The position numbers were made by a program, and so were the translations under genes. Under the pieces are notes generated by a model. That model did no database searches. It was not told the origin of the DNA and was given only the letters and a program-made list of their open reading frames with translations. Positions 15,418-25,300 of a DNA stretch of 64,000 bases are shown piece after piece. The number at the start of each line of letters is the position of its first letter. Position 1 is the stretch's first letter. This DNA is from an uncultured Alphaproteobacteria bacterium (lineage in GTDB: Bacteria > Pseudomonadota > Alphaproteobacteria > Rs-D84), in assembly GCA_934272785.1 (NCBI GenBank), contig CAKQSE010000007.1, positions 1 through 64,000 of the forward strand, given 5' to 3'.

Positions 15418-17475
15418 ATGAATCCAGAAGAAATGCAAGAAACGCCGCAACAGGCGATAGAAAAATATACGACAGATTTTACCAAACTGGCGTCTGATGG
15501 AAAATTGGACCCGGTGATTGGTCGTGACGAGGAAATTCGCCGCACAATCCAGGTATTGTCACGTCGAACAAAAAATAATCCGGTGCTGATTGGTAATCCG
15601 GGTGTTGGTAAAACCGCAATTGTCGAAGGGTTGGCGGAACGAATCGTTTCGGGCGACGTGCCGGAAAATCTGTTAAAGAAAAAACTGTTGTCGCTGGATA
15701 TGGGCGCGCTGATGGCGGGCGCAATGTTCCGTGGCCAGTTCGAGGCACGATTTAAGGCGATTTTAAAGGCGGTCAAAGAAGCCGATGGCGGAATTATTCT
15801 GTTCATTGACGAATTGCACACGTTGGTCGGTGCCGGCAAGGGCGAGGGCAGCATGGATGCCGGTAACCTGTTAAAGCCGATGTTGGCGCGTGGCGAATTG
15901 CACTGTTTGGGTGCAACGACACTGGATGAATATCGCCAGTATATTGAAAAAGACCCGGCACTGGCGCGCCGGTTCCAGCCCGTATATGTGGACGAACCGA
16001 CCGTTGACGACACGATTTCAATCTTGCGCGGTCTGAAAGAAAAATACGAGGGGCACCATGGGGTGCGGATTTCGGATTCTGCGCTGGTGTCGGCGGTGAA
16101 ATTATCGAATCGGTATATCACGGACAGATTCCTGCCGGACAAGGCGATTGACCTGATAGACGAGGCCGCCGCCCGTGTCCGTATTGAAATCGCGTCCAAG
16201 CCCGAGAAGTTGGACGAGGTTGACCGTCACCTGATGCAGCTGAAAATCGAACAACAGGCGTTGAAAAAAGAAAAAGACGCAGATTCTAAAAAACGCTTGG
16301 GCGAATTGGATAAACTGATTGCCGAATTGCAGACCGAATCGGATAAAATGACCGCCGATTGGCGGGCCGAGCAGGGCAAGATGCGTGCACTGTCCGACGC
16401 GATGGCGGCGTTGGATGCCGCCAAGGCCGAGGTTGCAACCGCAATGCGCAACGGCGATTATGAAAAGGCGTCTGCCCTGCAATATGGCAAGGTCCCAGAA
16501 TTAGAGGAACAAATTCGCAAATTAAACGCCGATGCGCGCGAGTACAAGACGGTTTTGCCGGAACACATTGCCGCGGTTGTCAGCAAATGGACGGGCGTGC
16601 CGGCGGACAAATTGACAATGGAAGAACAGTCAAAACTGTTAAATATCGAAGACGAATTACGTCGTCGTGTTGTGGGCCAGGATCACGCACTGACGGTTGT
16701 TGCACGTGCAATTCGCCGCAGTCGTGCGGGCCTGTCCGATCCGCATCGTCCCGCGGGCAGTTTTATGTTCCTGGGGCCGACCGGCGTCGGCAAGACCGAG
16801 GTTGCCAAGGCCCTGGCCGAGTATCTGTTTAACGACGATACGGCCATGACCCGAATCGATATGAGTGAATATATGGAACCGCATTCGGTTTCGCGCCTGA
16901 TTGGCAGTCCCCCGGGATATGTCGGATATGAACAGGGTGGTGTGCTGACCGAATCGGTGCGTCGCCGTCCATACCAGGTATTGCTGTTTGATGAAATTGA
17001 AAAGGCAAACCCAGATGTGTTTAATGTTTTCCTGCAAATCTTGGACGATGGTCGTTTGACCGATGGCCAGGGTCACGTGGTGAACTTTACTAACACAATC
17101 ATCATCATGACCAGCAATCTGCCGTCAATGGATGCGGTGAAACATCATTTCCGCCCAGAATTCATCAACCGTATTGATGAAATCGTGTTCTTTAACCCAT
17201 TGGGCAAGGACGTTATGGCGGGTATTGTGAAAATTCAGTTGCGCAACCTGTCGCGCCGTTTGGCGGAACGTCGTATAACACTGGATGTGTCGGATGCCGC
17301 GATTAAATGGTTGGGCGACAACGGATATGACGAAGCGTTTGGCGCGCGCCCGTTAAAACGTCTGATTACGTCGGCGGTCGAAGATAAAATCGCAGATCTG
17401 ATTTTGTCTGGCACCGTGGGCGAGGGCAGCACCGTCTATGTCGATGTTCACGGCAAAGAATTGACCGTAAAATAA
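15418..17475 (+). CDS. clpB: ClpB-type disaggregase lacking the N-terminal domain
   Basis: 685 residues against about 860 in typical ClpB. It extracts polypeptides from aggregates with DnaK. AAA1 starts almost at once (Walker A GNPGVGKT near residue 60, Walker B LFIDELHTL). A coiled-coil M-domain follows (about residues 270-380, charged heptads), then AAA2 with GPTGVGKTE, LLFDEIEKAN and the C-terminal GARPLKRLI. The N-domain is absent. The start is firm because CAGGAGG lies 10 nt before the ATG and no coding extension is seen upstream. It resembles the short ClpB isoform that other bacteria make from an internal start. A strong terminator follows. Confidence 0.93.
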   Translation: MNPEEMQETPQQAIEKYTTDFTKLASDGKLDPVIGRDEEIRRTIQVLSRRTKNNPVLIGNPGVGKTAIVEGLAERIVSGDVPENLLKKKLLSLDMGALMAGAMFRGQFEARFKAILKAVKEADGGIILFIDELHTLVGAGKGEGSMDAGNLLKPMLARGELHCLGATTLDEYRQYIEKDPALARRFQPVYVDEPTVDDTISILRGLKEKYEGHHGVRISDSALVSAVKLSNRYITDRFLPDKAIDLIDEAAARVRIEIASKPEKLDEVDRHLMQLKIEQQALKKEKDADSKKRLGELDKLIAELQTESDKMTADWRAEQGKMRALSDAMAALDAAKAEVATAMRNGDYEKASALQYGKVPELEEQIRKLNADAREYKTVLPEHIAAVVSKWTGVPADKLTMEEQSKLLNIEDELRRRVVGQDHALTVVARAIRRSRAGLSDPHRPAGSFMFLGPTGVGKTEVAKALAEYLFNDDTAMTRIDMSEYMEPHSVSRLIGSPPGYVGYEQGGVLTESVRRRPYQVLLFDEIEKANPDVFNVFLQILDDGRLTDGQGHVVNFTNTIIIMTSNLPSMDAVKHHFRPEFINRIDEIVFFNPLGKDVMAGIVKIQLRNLSRRLAERRITLDVSDAAIKWLGDNGYDEAFGARPLKRLITSAVEDKIADLILSGTVGEGSTVYVDVHGKELTVK

Positions 17476-17495
17476 TGTGTTTTATGTGCATGAAA

Positions 17496-17526
17496 AAAGC
17501 CCCGCATTTGCGGGGCTTTCTGTTTT
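17496..17526 (+). terminator. Terminator of clpB
   Basis: AAAGCCCCGC-ATTT-GCGGGGCTTT followed by CTGTTTTT. Confidence 0.9.
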
Positions 17527-17538
17527 TACGCATGTCGT

Positions 17539-18255
17539 TTATTTTTGATTCGCCATTGCCAATTTGCGTTGCAATAATGCGCGAACAAATTCTGCGCGTG
17601 CGGCGGCATCCATGGCGTTTGGCGCGCGATTCTGTAATGCGGCGGCACGCATTGGAATGCCAACATTTGCGGTGACGGGTGCGCGCAATGAATATGGCAC
17701 GGTTACGCGGGCCGATATCGCCGGACGCACATCACGCACCGGCAACGGGCGCATTGCGTTTTTACGGATATTTTTGGCACGTGCACGCACGCGACGGCGC
17801 ACCTTCTTTTTCTTGCGACGTTTTGCAACCGTGATTGGTGTGCCGACGGTCATTGCATTTGCAAATTGCAGTTTCGGCATAACACCATTTTGACGCAGTA
17901 ATAACTGGACAAAATCGGCGTGATTGGTGTCAAACACGCTGGAATAATAAAAACGGTTTGTTGCGGCGTCAAACGCGATTTCTGCGGTGCCGTTCTGAAT
18001 CAACGGTGGCATTTCGCCCGTTTTTGTGTTGACCAGATACAGTTTATTTTCCATCCCATGCGGTGTTACAACCGTGCGACGAATTGCAACGTATGGCATA
18101 TTTGGAAATGTTGCGACAACCTGGAACGGTTGTGATGCAAATCCAATGCCACGTACGCGGCGCAACCGGCCAAACATGTCGGTCATATACAGGGCATAAC
18201 GCCCGCCCGCGGTTTTAATACATTTAAAATTGTTATTTTGTGTTACCTTATTCAT
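17539..18255 (-). CDS. Basic protein of unknown function
   Basis: 238 residues. The N-terminal half looks like a small beta-rich domain (GGRYALYMTDMFGRL, then NKLYLVNTKTGEMPPLI, then NRFYYSSVFDTNHADFV). A cluster of Lys/Arg follows (RRKKKKVRRRVRARAKNIRKN, about residues 145-166) and a helical Ala/Arg-rich tail. No signal peptide is seen. The basic stretch suggests nucleic-acid or ribosome contact, but that is inference. GAGGCA precedes the ATG. It lies 15 bp downstream of the ABC exporter on the same strand, so the two may be co-transcribed. Confidence 0.7.
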   Translation of the reverse strand: MNKVTQNNNFKCIKTAGGRYALYMTDMFGRLRRVRGIGFASQPFQVVATFPNMPYVAIRRTVVTPHGMENKLYLVNTKTGEMPPLIQNGTAEIAFDAATNRFYYSSVFDTNHADFVQLLLRQNGVMPKLQFANAMTVGTPITVAKRRKKKKVRRRVRARAKNIRKNAMRPLPVRDVRPAISARVTVPYSLRAPVTANVGIPMRAAALQNRAPNAMDAAARAEFVRALLQRKLAMANQK

Positions 18256-18270
18256 TTAAAACATGCCTCT

Positions 18271-20094
18271 TTACTTTGACTTTGTTTTTGTCTTTTTCGC
18301 TGCCTTGAACTGAATATCGCGCAGTTTTTTGTATTCCCCGCCCAGCGCGCACAGTTCGGAATCCGTTCCCTGTTCGACGATATGGCCGTCCTTGATCACA
18401 CATATTATATCAGCATCCAAGATTGTTGACAAGCGGTGTGCGATAACAAACGTTGTGCGCCCCACCATCAGGTCTTTTAATGCCGACTGAATCAGCTTCT
18501 CGCTCTGGGTGTCCAGGGCGGACGTCGCCTCGTCCAGTAACAGGATTGGTGCGTCTTTTAAAATCGCGCGGGCGATTGCGATACGCTGTTTCTGGCCCCC
18601 AGATAACAACGCGCCCCCTTCGCCAACGGTTGATTTATATTTTTTCGGGAATTTCATAATGAAATCATGCGCATTGGCCGCGCGCGCCGCCGCGATAACC
18701 TGGTCTGGGGTGGCGTCAGGACAGCCGTATTTGATGTTATCTTCGATTGTGCCATTGAACAAGAATACGTCTTGGGACACCTCGGCAATATTCTGGCGCA
18801 GTGATTTCAGTGTGTATTTCTTGATGTCGGTGCGGTTGATTTCAACCTTGCCCGATTGTGGGTCGTAAAAACGTTCCAGCAAATTAAACATCGTGGTTTT
18901 GCCGCCGCCCGATGGCCCGACCAGCGCGCAAACGCGGCCCGCCGGCACGTGCAGGTGGATGTCACGCAATACCGGTTCATCTGGGTTATATGCAAATGTG
19001 ACGTGATGGAAATCCACCGACATCTTTTTATCAGATTTTAATTCGCGGGCATCTGGGGCGTCTTGGATTTCTGGCTTGCTGTCCAGGAAATCGAACAAAA
19101 CCTCGGCCGCCAGCAGGCCATGCTGGACCGTGTTGCCGGTGCCGGTAATGCTTTTTGCCGGTTTATACGCGGCCGTCAACGCCAACAAGAACGCCGTGAA
19201 ATCACCGGTTGAAATCGCGCCTGTCACGATAAAGTGACCGCCGATAATCAACGCCAGGCACAGCCCGATTGAAATCATCAATTCCAACAGGGGCGATTGC
19301 AATGCGTGGGCCTGGGTGCTCTTATACGAATTGCACATCGATGTGTCCAGCACGCGACGAAAACGTTTGGTTTCAGATTCTTCGGTTGCAAACGCCTGGA
19401 TTGTTTTGATTCCGTGCAGGGTTTGGTTCAAATGCTGGGACACGTTGTTCGCGATACCAAACGATTCACGTGACAGACGCCGCCGCTTGCGCATAATCAG
19501 CACCATCGGCACCATAATTGCCGGCACCAAGAATATCAGCACCGCGCACATCTGGGGCGCGTAATACACCATCAACCCCAGCGTCATCATCAGGGTCGCA
19601 ACCTGTTGAATTGTGCTGACGATTGTGCCAGTGACCAGGGTCAACACCGCGCCGGCCTGGACACTGAAATAGTTCAAATTCTTGCCGATGCCGTCGCCAT
19701 AGAATTTTGAAATATTCATTTTGACCATGTGATTATAAATGCGCTGTTGCAAATTCGCACTGGCCAACAGACCCGCCTTGGCCATCAACAGGGCCTTGGA
19801 ATAATTAAATGCGCCCTTGAATCCGAACGCGGCAATGATTTGCAGGCCGAATATATATATGGATTGCATACTGCGTTCAATAAACGCCTTGTCAACAATA
19901 CGCTGGACCAGGGTGATTGTATATGCCTCGGCTGCGGATGCGCCGACGGTTGCGATGATACCCGCCAACAGCCATTTCCACTGGGGCTTGCCAATTTCGC
20001 GCCAAACGCGCCCATACAGTGACCATTTAATACGGCCATTGGACGCATCGCCCTTGACCAAAGTTTTTACTTTTTCAGATATTTTCTTTAACAT
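18271..20094 (-). CDS. MsbA-like ABC exporter (fused permease-ATPase)
   Basis: 607 residues from ATG 20094. The N-terminal half holds the six-helix ABC exporter fold (VQRIVDKAF, then MVKMNISKFYGDGIGKNLNYF, a typical intracellular loop, given in parts). The ATPase has Walker A VGPSGGGKTT, Q-loop NIAEVSQDVFLF, signature LSGGQKQRIAIARA, Walker B ILLLDEATSALD and H-loop VIAHRLST. Half-transporters of this type flip lipid A or other lipids across the inner membrane; the substrate here is not fixed by sequence. An upstream in-frame extension was rejected because it would run through the promoter. Confidence 0.88.
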   Translation of the reverse strand: MLKKISEKVKTLVKGDASNGRIKWSLYGRVWREIGKPQWKWLLAGIIATVGASAAEAYTITLVQRIVDKAFIERSMQSIYIFGLQIIAAFGFKGAFNYSKALLMAKAGLLASANLQQRIYNHMVKMNISKFYGDGIGKNLNYFSVQAGAVLTLVTGTIVSTIQQVATLMMTLGLMVYYAPQMCAVLIFLVPAIMVPMVLIMRKRRRLSRESFGIANNVSQHLNQTLHGIKTIQAFATEESETKRFRRVLDTSMCNSYKSTQAHALQSPLLELMISIGLCLALIIGGHFIVTGAISTGDFTAFLLALTAAYKPAKSITGTGNTVQHGLLAAEVLFDFLDSKPEIQDAPDARELKSDKKMSVDFHHVTFAYNPDEPVLRDIHLHVPAGRVCALVGPSGGGKTTMFNLLERFYDPQSGKVEINRTDIKKYTLKSLRQNIAEVSQDVFLFNGTIEDNIKYGCPDATPDQVIAAARAANAHDFIMKFPKKYKSTVGEGGALLSGGQKQRIAIARAILKDAPILLLDEATSALDTQSEKLIQSALKDLMVGRTTFVIAHRLSTILDADIICVIKDGHIVEQGTDSELCALGGEYKKLRDIQFKAAKKTKTKSK

Positions 20095-20103
20095 AGCGGC
20101 ACT

Positions 20104-20132
20104 ATTATAAAGTGATATATAAAAACTGTCCA
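20104..20132 (-). promoter_or_regulatory. Promoter of the ABC exporter (near-leaderless)
   Basis: Minus strand TGGACA, exactly 17 bp, TATAAT. The expected start site (about 20097) is roughly 3 nt before the ATG at 20094, and no Shine-Dalgarno is present. Confidence 0.7.
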
Positions 20133-20146
20133 GTGAAAGATTTACA

Positions 20147-20175
20147 TTGACAACGCGCGCAAAAGTGTATAAAAT
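20147..20175 (+). promoter_or_regulatory. Promoter of tRNA-Ala / rpsU
   Basis: TTGACA, 17 bp, TAAAAT. Predicted start about 20182, about 28 nt before the mature tRNA. Confidence 0.7.
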
Positions 20176-20209
20176 GCGTGGGCTTTCAGAAATGAAAGGG
20201 CAAAGTTTT

Positions 20210-20285
20210 GGGGTCATAGCTCAGTTGGTAGAGCACCTGCTTTGCAAGCAGGGGGTCGTCAGTTCGAGTCTGATTGGCTCCACCA
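20210..20285 (+). tRNA. tRNA-Ala (anticodon TGC)
   Basis: 76 nt with encoded CCA: acceptor GGGGTCA, D-arm AGCTCAGTTGGTAGAGC, anticodon arm CCTGC-TTTGCAA-GCAGG, T-arm TCAGTTCGAGTCTGA. It stands alone rather than in an rRNA operon and is followed 42 bp later by rpsU. Confidence 0.96.
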
Positions 20286-20327
20286 AAAAATTGATACAAA
20301 TGTCACGCTAAAGGGGGTGAATGCATT

Positions 20328-20534
20328 ATGGTGAAGGTTCTGGTTCGCGACAATAACGTCGAACAGGCACTGCGCGTTGCAAAACGTAAATCTCAGAAAG
20401 AAGGCCTGTATCGCGAAATGAAGGAACGTCAGCGTTATGAAAAACCAACAACAAAGCGCAAACGTTTGAAAGAAGAGGCTGTGCGTAACGAAAAGAAACG
20501 TCAGTCGAAACAAAGAATGGTCTTTGGATTCTAA
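20328..20534 (+). CDS. rpsU: 30S ribosomal protein bS21
   Basis: 68 residues: VKVLVRDNNVEQALRVAKRKSQKEG, then a Lys/Arg-rich helix, of normal alphaproteobacterial length. It is a small-subunit protein near the anti-Shine-Dalgarno region, needed for initiation. AAAGGGGGTG lies 7 nt before the ATG. The only evident promoter is that of tRNA-Ala, so tRNA and mRNA probably share one transcript. Confidence 0.97.
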   Translation: MVKVLVRDNNVEQALRVAKRKSQKEGLYREMKERQRYEKPTTKRKRLKEEAVRNEKKRQSKQRMVFGF

Positions 20535-20539
20535 AAAAA

Positions 20540-20562
20540 CGCCCCATCCGGGGCGGTTTTTT
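20540..20562 (+). terminator. Terminator of rpsU
   Basis: CGCCCC-ATCC-GGGGCG followed by GTTTTTT. Confidence 0.9.
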
Positions 20563-20565
20563 ATT

Positions 20566-20985
20566 TAGAGAGCAGAGTGTAGAGAGCAATGTTGCGCGCC
20601 TTTGGCGCGATTGTTTTTTACCGTTGCGGACTAAGTTCCCCTTCGCTAGCGAAGGGGTGGCCACGTAGGGTACGGGGTAGTGGTATTATAAGTCCCTGCG
20701 GGGCAATGGACCCCGACCTTCGTCGGGGTGACGGTGTTAGTGTGTTGTGCTAATTTTTATGGATATTGGTCACATTTATGTTGCGGACTTATTCGTGGGC
20801 GTCATTCTGGGGCTTGTCCGGGCCCCGCGGAATTGTTAAATTCCGTGGGTGGTGTCCCCAGAATCCAGGTAAATAAACTTGCGCGTATGCGCACCAGCTA
20901 CTAGTTATCCACCGGAGTGGAACTTAGTCCGCGCCGGGGTGTCGGCATTGCTCTCTGCTCTCTGCGCATTGCTCTCTAATAAAAA
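20566..20985. repeat. Intergenic repeat cluster 2
   Basis: No gene. Contents in order: purine-rich AGAGAGCAGAG array (20567-20590); perfect 20-bp palindrome CCCCTTCGCTAGCGAAGGGG (20638-20657); GTCCCTGCGGGGC plus CCCCGAC-CTTC-GTCGGGG (about 20692-20735); a CATTCTGGGG...CCCCAGAATCCAGGT hairpin interrupted by the 35-bp element (20801-20870); a GTGGAACTTAGTCCGCG stretch; and CTCTCTGCTCTCTGCGC (inverted purine array, about 20949-20978). Confidence 0.85.
20818..20852 (+). repeat. 35-bp nested palindromic element, copy 2
   Basis: CCGGGCCCCGC, GGAATT, GTTA, AATTCC, GTGGGTGG. It lies within the CTTG loop of the TTCTGGGG/CCCCAGAA hairpin, whose uninterrupted form is at 27008-27041. Confidence 0.85.
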
Positions 20986-21006
20986 AGTGCGCCGGTGGCG
21001 CACTTT
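20985..21006 (-). terminator. Terminator of the DUF805 gene
   Basis: GTGCGCC-GGT-GGCGCAC (20987-21003) right after the stop, with six T on the minus strand. Confidence 0.85.
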
Positions 21007-21471
21007 TTACTTATTAAACTTGTGATACGGGTTGTCGTCAACCTTGGTCGGCAACAGCGAGAACACAAACATCACCACACTGGCGAAAATCGACATGAAC
21101 GGTATCACGCACAGCGCATATATAAACCACCACCACGCCGACAGGCCTGCGTCATGCAGACGCCGTGTGCGCAACGAAATCAGCGGGATTGCAATCGCGA
21201 AACCGTAAATCACGCCCAGCAACATCATCAGGCCGAACATCACACTGACATCGCCCGAAAACGCGAAATCAATCGCCATGCCCATCACCACCAATATGCC
21301 CCAAACCAGGTAAATCAGCACATTGACCAACGTTGTCCACCAGAATTCAGACCGTGACGATGTGCCCGCCCATTCGGTGAATCCGCGCCGCCAGAACGCC
21401 GCATACGCCAAGAACATATTTGTGTATGTCGTGCTGGATTGAACTTTCTTTGACTTTTTAACGTTTGGCAT
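21007..21471 (-). CDS. DUF805 inner-membrane protein
   Basis: 154 residues with a basic N-terminus and several hydrophobic helices. The family signature is clear: WRRGFTEWAGTSSRSEFWWTTL, later LRTRRLHDAGLSAWWWFI. DUF805 proteins (YhaH-like) are widespread inner-membrane proteins without a settled role. It is isolated between two repeat clusters. The upstream A-rich leader (CAAAGCAAAAAAAAGG) gives a Shine-Dalgarno-like AAGG before the ATG. Confidence 0.9.
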   Translation of the reverse strand: MPNVKKSKKVQSSTTYTNMFLAYAAFWRRGFTEWAGTSSRSEFWWTTLVNVLIYLVWGILVVMGMAIDFAFSGDVSVMFGLMMLLGVIYGFAIAIPLISLRTRRLHDAGLSAWWWFIYALCVIPFMSIFASVVMFVFSLLPTKVDDNPYHKFNK

Positions 21472-22189
21472 AGAATTTCCTTTTTTTTGCTTTGTTTGGG
21501 TATTCTAGCACAATTTTTCCCACCTGCCCAGAATTTATTTTTAAGAGAGCAGAGCGCAGAGAGCAGAGAGCAATGGTTGTGTCCGCCATCGGCGGACACC
21601 CTTTATTGTCATTCCCGCTCCGGGCCCCGCGGAATTGATAAATTCCGTGGGTGGGCAAAGGCAGGAATAGGGACTATACAGTGCGAGCGAACGCGAGCCA
21701 TACCCACGCAATCGCGGATTTATTATTGGTGACCATGTTTTACGAACATTGTGCAACAATGGGCGGGAGTAATTTCTTAGACCCTATTCCTGCCTGCGCA
21801 GGAATGACAAGGGCGGTGTATTTGTGTTTATTTTTTATGTCTTGGTTGCAGGCTAAGTTCCCCTCCGGTGGAGGGGTGGCACGAAGTGCCGGGGTGGTCT
21901 TTTTGTCCCTGCGGGGCAATGGATACCGGCCTGCGCCGGTATGACGACTTAAAAATAGTAAATAACATAAACCTGAACAATGTTTGTAAATTGTGGCCCC
22001 CAGTCATATAATACCGTCACCCCGACGAAGGTCGGGGCCCATTGCCCCGCAGGGACATCGTTGCCACACCAAAAAAATCCACAAAAATCGTGCTGAATAA
22101 AAGGGTATGAATCACGCGGAAATTCGGGCAAAAATGTAAAAAAATCGTGCCGAATCTAAACGGTGGATTAAATTCAATGCAAAAGGGCG
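21472..22189. repeat. Intergenic repeat cluster 3, upstream of the repeat surface protein
   Basis: No gene. Contents: AGAGAGCAGAG purine array (21544-21574); TGTCCGCC-ATC-GGCGGACA hairpin (21580-21598); a TCATTCC...GGAATAGGGAC hairpin interrupted by the 35-bp element (21608-21673); GTGCGAGCGAACGCGAGCC; a stretch related to the TTTACG.ACATTGTGCAAC block of cluster 1; an uninterrupted CCTATTCCTGC/GCAGGAATGACA hairpin (about 21781-21807); CCCCTCCGGTGGAGGGG with GGCACGAAGTGCC (about 21858-21897); a variant GTCCCTGCGGGGC block; and an inverted GTCACCCCGACGAAGGTCGGGG block at 22016-22062. Confidence 0.85.
21620..21654 (+). repeat. 35-bp nested palindromic element, copy 3
   Basis: CCGGGCCCCGC, GGAATT, GATA, AATTCC, GTGGGTGG, inside a TTCCTGC-type hairpin. 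The flanks (GCTC and GCAAAGGCAGG) are the same as around copy 1. Confidence 0.85.
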
Positions 22190-22218
22190 TTGACGCACCC
22201 CGGTTTTCAGGCTATAAT
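22190..22218 (+). promoter_or_regulatory. Promoter of the large repeat surface protein
   Basis: TTGACG, 17 bp, TATAAT: near-consensus. Predicted start near 22225, giving a leader of about 77 nt. Confidence 0.75.
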
Positions 22219-22301
22219 TTACCCACAATTATGCCGAATCCAAACCACCGGTTTTGTTCGGCGTGATGTGCAATAATGTATCCGTGGGGGACGGTTTCAT
22301 A

Positions 22302-25300
22302 ATGCGCAATGTGCGTCGCTTGTTATCGGTAATTTGTTGTGTCGCGTGCGTTATGGCGACGGTATTTGTCGCATCATTTGCGCCGGCAACCGCGGCCACG
22401 GTGCTGGAACCAGATGCCACAACTGTTTCAACCAGTCCCGCTGTCAACGTGAAATATATTCACGGGTCAATCAAAAATTTATGGGGAATTGATATCCCAT
22501 ACAGTCCTGAATTAAAATCCGATCAATATGCGGTCAATATGCGATACTTGTTGGGCATGGTGGACATCGCAAACGCGCGACTGGGCGCGGTAAAAACGTC
22601 GTATGGCACCAGTGAATATGCCACCGCGGGCGCGGTATCAAAAAACACGGCGGACAAGGCGATAAAGACCCTGATTCAAAAACCGATTGAATTTCCATTT
22701 GCGGCAACAACAACCGCCGCCACCACAACGTTCAGTTTTGAAATTACCGCATCGGGCACATTTTACGTTGATTGGGGCGATGGCGGTGACGTTGATAAAT
22801 ACGTAAAAACGAATACGGGTTCCCAAACAATCAGTCACACATACACCACCGCGGGCGCATACACGGTGCGCATTGGTGGCCGTGCAACAGGGTATTACGA
22901 AGTTAATGCCCCGGCGGCAATCAGTTTTAGTTCAAATAAAAACCTGGCGGGAATCAGTGGCAGCCTGGGTGAAATATTCCCCACATTGGCGGATGGATCG
23001 CAACCAGGGTTTAATCGGACGTTTTATAATTGCACAAATCTGACCGGTTCAATTCCAGAAAATTTATTTACAGGTATCACAGGTGCGCCCACGCGCAGTA
23101 TGTTTGAATGGATGTTTTATGGTTGCAGTGGCTTGACGGGCAGTATTCCCGCGGGACTGTTTTCTGGTATTTCTGGTGCGCCAGCGAGCTATATGTTCAA
23201 CAGCACGTTTTATAATTGCAGCGGTCTGACCGGGTCAATTCCTGAAAATTTATTCGCGGGTATTTCCGGTGCGCCAGCAGCTGGCATGTTCAGCGGCACG
23301 TTTGGTGGTTGCAGTGGGTTGACCGGGGCTATTCCTGAAAATTTGTTCGCAGGTATCACAGGCAAGCCAGCGGCGAGTATGTTCAGTGGCACGTTTGCGA
23401 ATAGCAGTAACCTGACGGGCAGTATCCCCGCGGGGATGTTTTCTGGCATTTCTGGTGCACCGGCGGGCAATATGTTTGAACGGACGTTTAATGGTTGCCG
23501 TGGACTGACAGGCAGTATTCCTGCGGGACTGTTTTCTGGTATATCTGGTGCACCAGTTCAAGCTATGTTCAGCGACACGTTTTATAATTGCAGTGGCCTG
23601 ACTGGGTCAATTCCAGAAAATTTATTCGCTGGTATATCTGGCGCGCCAGCGAGCAGTATGTTTCAGCGCACGTTTTATAATTGCAGCGGTCTGACTGGGT
23701 CAATTCCCGAAAATTTATTCGCCGGTATATCTGGCGCGCCAGCGAGCTATATGTTCAATGGCACATTTAGAGATTGTCGTGGCTTGACTGGTTCAATTCC
23801 GTCTGGTTTGTTTGGAAATTTATCGGGCAAGCCAGCAAGCTATATGTTCGGCTATACTTTTTGTGGTTGCAATGGCCTGACGGGTGAAATTCCAGAAAAA
23901 TTGTTCGGTAATATATCTGGTGCGCCGAAGGATTCTATGTTTGATGGCACATTTCAAAATTGTTCTGGTTTGACGGGCAGTATTCCGTCCGGTTTGTTTG
24001 GTAATATATCCGGTGTGCCGGCTCAGTTTATGTTCAGCGACACGTTTTATGGATGCAAGGGGCTGACCGGTGAAATCCCACTGGGGCTGTTGGGTAATTT
24101 GTCGGGCAGTCCGGCGAACAGTATGTTAAGTCAAACTTTTTACAATTGCAGCGGTCTGACTGGGAAATCGGCGCGAAATCCGGACGGCACGCCGTTGTAT
24201 GATGTGTTCCCAACGGCAACATCGTCCCACGTCTATTATATGTACACGGGTACATGTTTGGCGGATAATGCGTCCATCCCAACAACGTGGGGTAAAAATT
24301 CCAGGTGTGTATATTCTGAACCAACCGAAGAATACCCGTTCGTTATAACGACGACGTCGGATACCAGTGATTTTGAATTTGCAATATTCCCGGCGGGTAC
24401 GTTTAAGATTGACTGGGGTGATGGCAAGACCCAGACGGTTACACACGACCGCACGTATAAAGACGTTATAACACATACGTATTCAACGGCAAAGTCGTAT
24501 AAAATCAGAATTGGTGGTGCGGCAACGGGGTATACGGGGGCAACGTTGTCGGGTATGAACGGTCTGACCATGAAATTTATGCTGGGGCAAATGTCTGGGG
24601 AAAATGAACCGAATACAAATGTTGCCAAGATATCGGGGTCGGTTGCGACAATATTCCCGGTGATTGATGGCACCGCCCCGCGGTTCAGTGAAATGTTTTA
24701 TCGGTGTCCAAACCTGGCGGGTGAAATACCGGTTGGATTCTTTACCGATTTGCCGGGAACAACACTGGCCAGTATGACGTTTGATCGTGCTTTTGCAGGG
24801 TGCAGCAAGCTGACCGGACCGTCGGCGCGTAATTCCAGCGGCGAATACCTGTATAAACAATTCCCATCGGCAACCACGGCCCAGGTGGAAAATATGTATG
24901 ACGGTGCAACGGGGCTGAGTGACTATGACGAAATCCCCGCCACATGGGGCGGTGGATACACCGAACCAGAACCGGCGGCGGTCTTTAGCGTCACCACTGT
25001 GCCAAATACCAGTGAATTTGCGTTTGCAATCAGTGCGCTGGGGTCGTTCACGGTTGACTGGGGCGACGGTCAAACAACAAAAATAGAGCGCACGAGTTCA
25101 AACAAGGATGGTGAAATTATCAAGCATACCTATACAACCGCCGGGGAATATACAATTGGGTTCAGTGGCCTGGCCACCGCATATCCCGATAGAACGTTTG
25201 GTGGTGATTTTGGGTCCACATCGTTTGCATTTGGGGACATTCATATAAATTCAACATGCAATGTCGCCAGTGCGTCGGGCATCCTGGGTAAAATATTCCC

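Noticed and set aside
15366..16199. 277-codon minus-strand frame opposite clpB
   Set aside because: Antisense of a strongly conserved AAA+ gene.
23034..24149. Possible CRISPR array because of regular spacing
   Set aside because: The 93-bp units are coding repeats in frame with no unique spacers; no cas genes are present.
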